The position numbers and the translations under genes are program-made. From Symbiodinium natans (Eukaryota; Sar; Dinophyceae; Suessiales; Symbiodiniaceae), in contig CAJNDS010002230.1 of the NCBI GenBank assembly GCA_905221605.1, positions 1 through 40,000 of the forward strand: a DNA stretch of 40,000 nucleotides, written 5' to 3'. The notes under the pieces were generated by a model. That model did not search any database. It had not been told where the DNA came from and worked only from the letters and a program-made list of their open reading frames with translations. This document shows positions 37,116 to 40,000 of this stretch, in pieces (the stretch's first letter is position 1; each line of letters starts with the position of its first letter).

Positions 37116-39315
37116 TTAGCAGCCTCCACTTGCTGCCTGTGCATCCGACACCTTGCAGAAGGAAGCACAGTCCGACTCTGAGCATGGCCCAAGGCTCTTG
37201 CACCCTGGATCCGACTGGCCCACGATCTTGGTGCCTGGGCCCAGCCGCCCTTTGCGCGGGCGCATGGCCTTCCGCAGAACCATGGTCAGCACGCCGTTCT
37301 CCAAGGACGCCTCGTCCTCACACAGCTCGAAGCGCCCATCCGCGGCCTCGAAAAGGAAGTCTCGCTCCCAGATGCCGTGGTGCTGGCGGATGGGCTGCAC
37401 GGGCTGCACGGCGTGCTCGTCGATGGGCCGCTTCTTGTCGATGCCAATCCTCACGCCGTTTGCGAGCTCCTCCCACTCGATGTCCGCCTCCACCACGCAC
37501 GGCGGGGCACTCGATGCGGATGTACCGAAGGATCGTGCCGTCACGGGTTCGGTCGAAGACATTCACGATGGGGTCAAAGCTGACGTCGTGGGCGATGATC
37601 TCCCCCAACGGGGAGATCACCCCGCGGGTCTTCATGGCCACGCGCGCTCCTTTTTGGGAGAGCCTGAGGCAGATGGTGCCCAGGCGCCGGTAGCCATGGA
37701 CTCTCTCCAGCTGGCTTGCAGCTGCGAAGTCCACGGAGACCGCCTGCTCTGTGCTGGGAGATGTCTCCGGTGCCGCCGAATCGGCCGCTTCGATGTTGAC
37801 GAACCGAGGCAGCAGCCTGCTGAGCTCGTTGCAGAGGATGCCTGTGAGGATAACCTTGGACCCCAGGATGTTCCCGTGCTCCAAGCTTTGCAGGAGATAC
37901 TCCCTGTTCGTTGAGTTGAAGGCGTCGCCGGCTGCGGAGAACTCGTAGCAGAATCCGATGTGGTGCACTGGAGGCGCTCCCTCCCCGGCGTCGGCGGTGA
38001 AGATGAGCTGGCCCAAATGAGACGGCTCGCCGTCATAGCGCTGCATGACCTGGCGCTTGAAGAGCTTGGTCGCCTCCTCCACCTCCATGGTGTTGCGCAA
38101 GTTGTGGACCACGATGAGCTCCTTGTGCTGCTTGCACTGCACGTACTTCTGGTGCAACATGGCCACGTACTTCTGCTCGAACCACGTGAGGTCGTTGACT
38201 ACAAAGATCATGTGGTGCGCGATGCGGGAGATCATCTCGAACATGAGCGACTCCGTCGTCTGAGCGTCCAGGATGGCGTCCACGGCCTGTGCACGGTATG
38301 ACACGGTGGACTGCACGCCCGCGGAGTCTAAGACCAGCATCCGCCGCTCCTCGATCCACAGGAAGCTCAAGCCCTTGGTGGTGTGAAGCTTTCCAGAGGG
38401 CAAGGTCACCCCAAAGAGTTTGTTGATAAGGAAGGTCTTGCCCTTGTCGAAGAGGCCGACCACCGCGACGACACGATACCTGGCTTCCGTGGTAACCTGC
38501 AGCTTGGACTCCGCCTTTTGAAGGATGTCCATTCTACCCGTGGACAGGAACTCGGCTAAGGACTCGAAGGCCAAGATCGCGTCGTAGGGCATGGAGAGCT
38601 GGGAGCCATCACGATTCCTGCTGGCCCGCCAGCGGCGCTCGCGGCGCGGCCGGCGCAAGCGAAAGGCCAGCTGCAGGCGAAGGACGGCTGCTTGCAGGCG
38701 GCGGAGGCCTTGCAGACGCGCCTCTTCTGCGAGCTCCAGCTTCAGGTGCCTGCGGCAAGCAGCGCCGCGCCACCACGACTGGATCGTGGTTGCCGCCTTC
38801 ACGATGCCCAACCGCAGCTTCCTCTCGGCCGCTTCTCGGCGCCGGTGCCGTCGGCAAGCAAACGCTCGCCAGGCAGCCTGGACACGTCCCACAGCAGCGA
38901 GGCTCGCTTCGGCGCGCGAGTCGGCCGCATGGTTGCTGGCTGCTACCAGGGCCCAGAAGTCTCGGATCCTCTCGAGCCATGGGCAAGGACGGCAAGGATG
39001 GCCATCAAGCTCGGAGAAGCGGATGCCAAGCTGCAGAGGGAAGCGGAGGTCTGCTTTGGCACCGCCCTTGCGAATCCACAAGACTTTGCAGTCGGGATGT
39101 GAGCTGTCTGACTTGCGCTTCTCACCAACCCAAAGCAGCCCGACAGCTGGTGCCGGTGCAAAGACCTCGAAAGTCCAGAGTCCATCCTCAATCTCAAAGA
39201 ACAGGTCAATCTTGTATCCCCACAGTGTCGCTGACTCGCGCACATTTTGCCCTTCCTCGGGAGCTTGATGGAGAAGCCAGGTTACCTGCGCTGGACATGC
39301 ATTCTCGGCGGTCAC
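37116..39315 (-). CDS. IQ motif, GBP-like GTPase and HSP20 fusion protein
   Basis: A nearly uninterrupted frame runs from about 39315 to 37510. Numbering from its first codon (GTG, so not the true start; an upstream exon is needed), residues ~143-225 hold IQ-like calmodulin-binding motifs (VQAAWRAFACRRHRRR, TTIQSWWRGAACRRH). Residues ~281-440 form a large GTPase domain: P-loop GLFDKGKT (287-294), TTKG, DSAG (330-333) and IVVHNLRN. The pattern fits the GB1/RHD3 (guanylate-binding) type. From about residue 555 an alpha-crystallin/HSP20 domain begins (VSFDPIVNVFD, YIRIECPA). It continues in a different frame from about 37505 (VEADIEWEEL, WERDFLFEA, ASLENGVLTMVLRKA) to a stop at 37116. A one-base frame change separates the halves: frameshift mutation, sequence error or a very small intron. 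Function is unknown; membrane-remodelling GTPase plus chaperone is only an inference. Confidence 0.7.
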
Positions 39316-39546
39316 ACAGGGGTTCGGCTATGGATCTCACAGTGTCCCAAAAAAAACAACCTGGCCTCTACGAAGGCGCAGGGATGCAAAAGATCCCAGT
39401 TAGAGGCTTGTTGAAGACATGCATACAAGCCCATCTTTTCCAAAGGGATGGGCCAACAAGTCATGCGTCACAGTGCCCTTATCTTGTCGATGTCGCATCT
39501 CAGACGGCGCTGCTTGCTTGTAGAAGGACTGAGGGCATTGAGACAG

Positions 39547-39681
39547 TAGGGGATGTGAATTGGGGGACCCTTGGCGGGATTTTCACCCTTTGAATGAGGT
39601 CCCTGTTGAAGAACCTGTTTAAGAGAGCCAGAAGAGGGTTAAGAAGGGTTCCCTTTTAAGGGCCCCCCTTATCCTACCTAA
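39547..39681. mobile_element. TIR element, family D copy 2
   Basis: Shares with 22639-22777 the order GGGGACCCTTGG, CCTGTTGAAGA, GAGAGCCAGAAGAGGGTT, AGAAGGGT, CCCCCCTTATCCTACCTA. On the minus strand it begins TTAG|GTAGGATAAG, again right after TAG. It lies between the GTPase gene and a possible upstream exon. Confidence 0.75.
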
Positions 39682-39756
39682 TATTATAGCCTGGGCTCCC
39701 TCATCGGCCTCGAAGTCCATGGGCTTCACCTCCACGGTCCCCGCGGTAGACGGCAT
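39682..39756 (-). CDS. Possible first exon of the GTPase gene
   Basis: An ATG at 39756 opens MPSTAGTVEVKPMDFEADEG, acidic and without stops up to the family D element. It is placed where a start exon for the 39315 frame is needed. No splice junction could be fixed. Confidence 0.3.
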
Positions 39757-39898
39757 GGCCCAAAGCTACTCTGGATTGAGTGCGCGGCAAACTGCCCAAA
39801 AAAACGGCTGCAGCAGCTCGAACGCAACACGACTCCAAGGCCCAACGCACGCAGCTCCGCTCATCTGAAACGCGAAGCCATGGCAAAGCCGTGCTGAC

Positions 39899-39926
39899 AC
39901 CCTAAACCCTAAACCCTAAACCCTAA
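39899..39926 (-). repeat. Short CCCTAAA tract
   Basis: Four units. The remaining sequence to 40000 shows nothing recognisable. Confidence 0.9.
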
Positions 39927-40000
39927 GTCCATCAGAATACTGGGTGGCAGGCTGTCTCCTGAGCACCTCCAGCTCCTGCACCTTGGTAGCTTCAAACTTA

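Noticed and set aside
37153-37914. 253-codon plus-strand frame, and similar long plus frames at 38591-39593
   Set aside because: They are antisense shadows of the GTPase/HSP20 gene in GC-rich DNA and show no domains.

Overview
The window looks like nuclear DNA of a dinoflagellate. Five recognisable genes all lie on the minus strand. Their exons are often tiny and are separated by introns with GC, GA or GT donors and AG|G acceptors. TTTAGGG/CCCTAAA (telomere-type) tracts occur throughout, in both orientations, and several families of short terminal-inverted-repeat elements sit in the introns. No tRNA, rRNA, CRISPR array or bacterial-style operon was seen. Genus cannot be told from the sequence.

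Layout. 1-1250 is an AT-rich island unlike the rest. 1.25-8.9 kb is mostly telomere-type arrays, variant blocks (TTTAGGGG, CTTCGGG), a ~92-bp tandem repeat and GGCCTCCC-rich decay, with no convincing gene. 9.0-9.9 kb holds a secreted netrin/TIMP-like (NTR) protein gene. 10.2-14.0 kb is repeats, an AT-rich patch and inverted-repeat elements. 14.04-22.99 kb is one long gene for a secreted RCC1-like repeat protein with a Thr-rich tail: about 17 exons of 47-106 nt plus one long last exon. Almost every intron in it carries a telomere-type tract. 23-29 kb is repeats and decayed elements. 29.07-31.10 kb is an F-box plus SMI1/KNR4 (FBXO3-like) gene. 32.91-35.43 kb is a seven-exon WWE-PARP gene (predicted 572 aa). 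37.12-39.3 kb is a gene with IQ motifs, a GBP-like GTPase domain and an HSP20 domain.

Main discovery. Two element families behave as introners, meaning transposons that create introns. Family A has the 13-bp inverted repeat CTTGGTAGCCCAG; family B starts CTTTGTCATAG and ends CTAG. Six copies interrupt conserved domains (WWE, PARP, RCC1-like, F-box), and removing them restores the reading frame exactly. Each has a 4-bp target-site duplication of the form GNGN (GTGA, GTGC, GAGC, GAGG; GCGC/GTGC in the F-box gene). One duplicate supplies the 5' splice donor (GT, GA or GC), while the element's own end supplies AG. Several copies have in turn been invaded by telomere-type tracts, so the telomeric introns of this region may partly be introners overwritten by TTTAGGG arrays.

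All exon models were derived by reading the sequence against known domain patterns. They have not been tested with transcripts or database searches.
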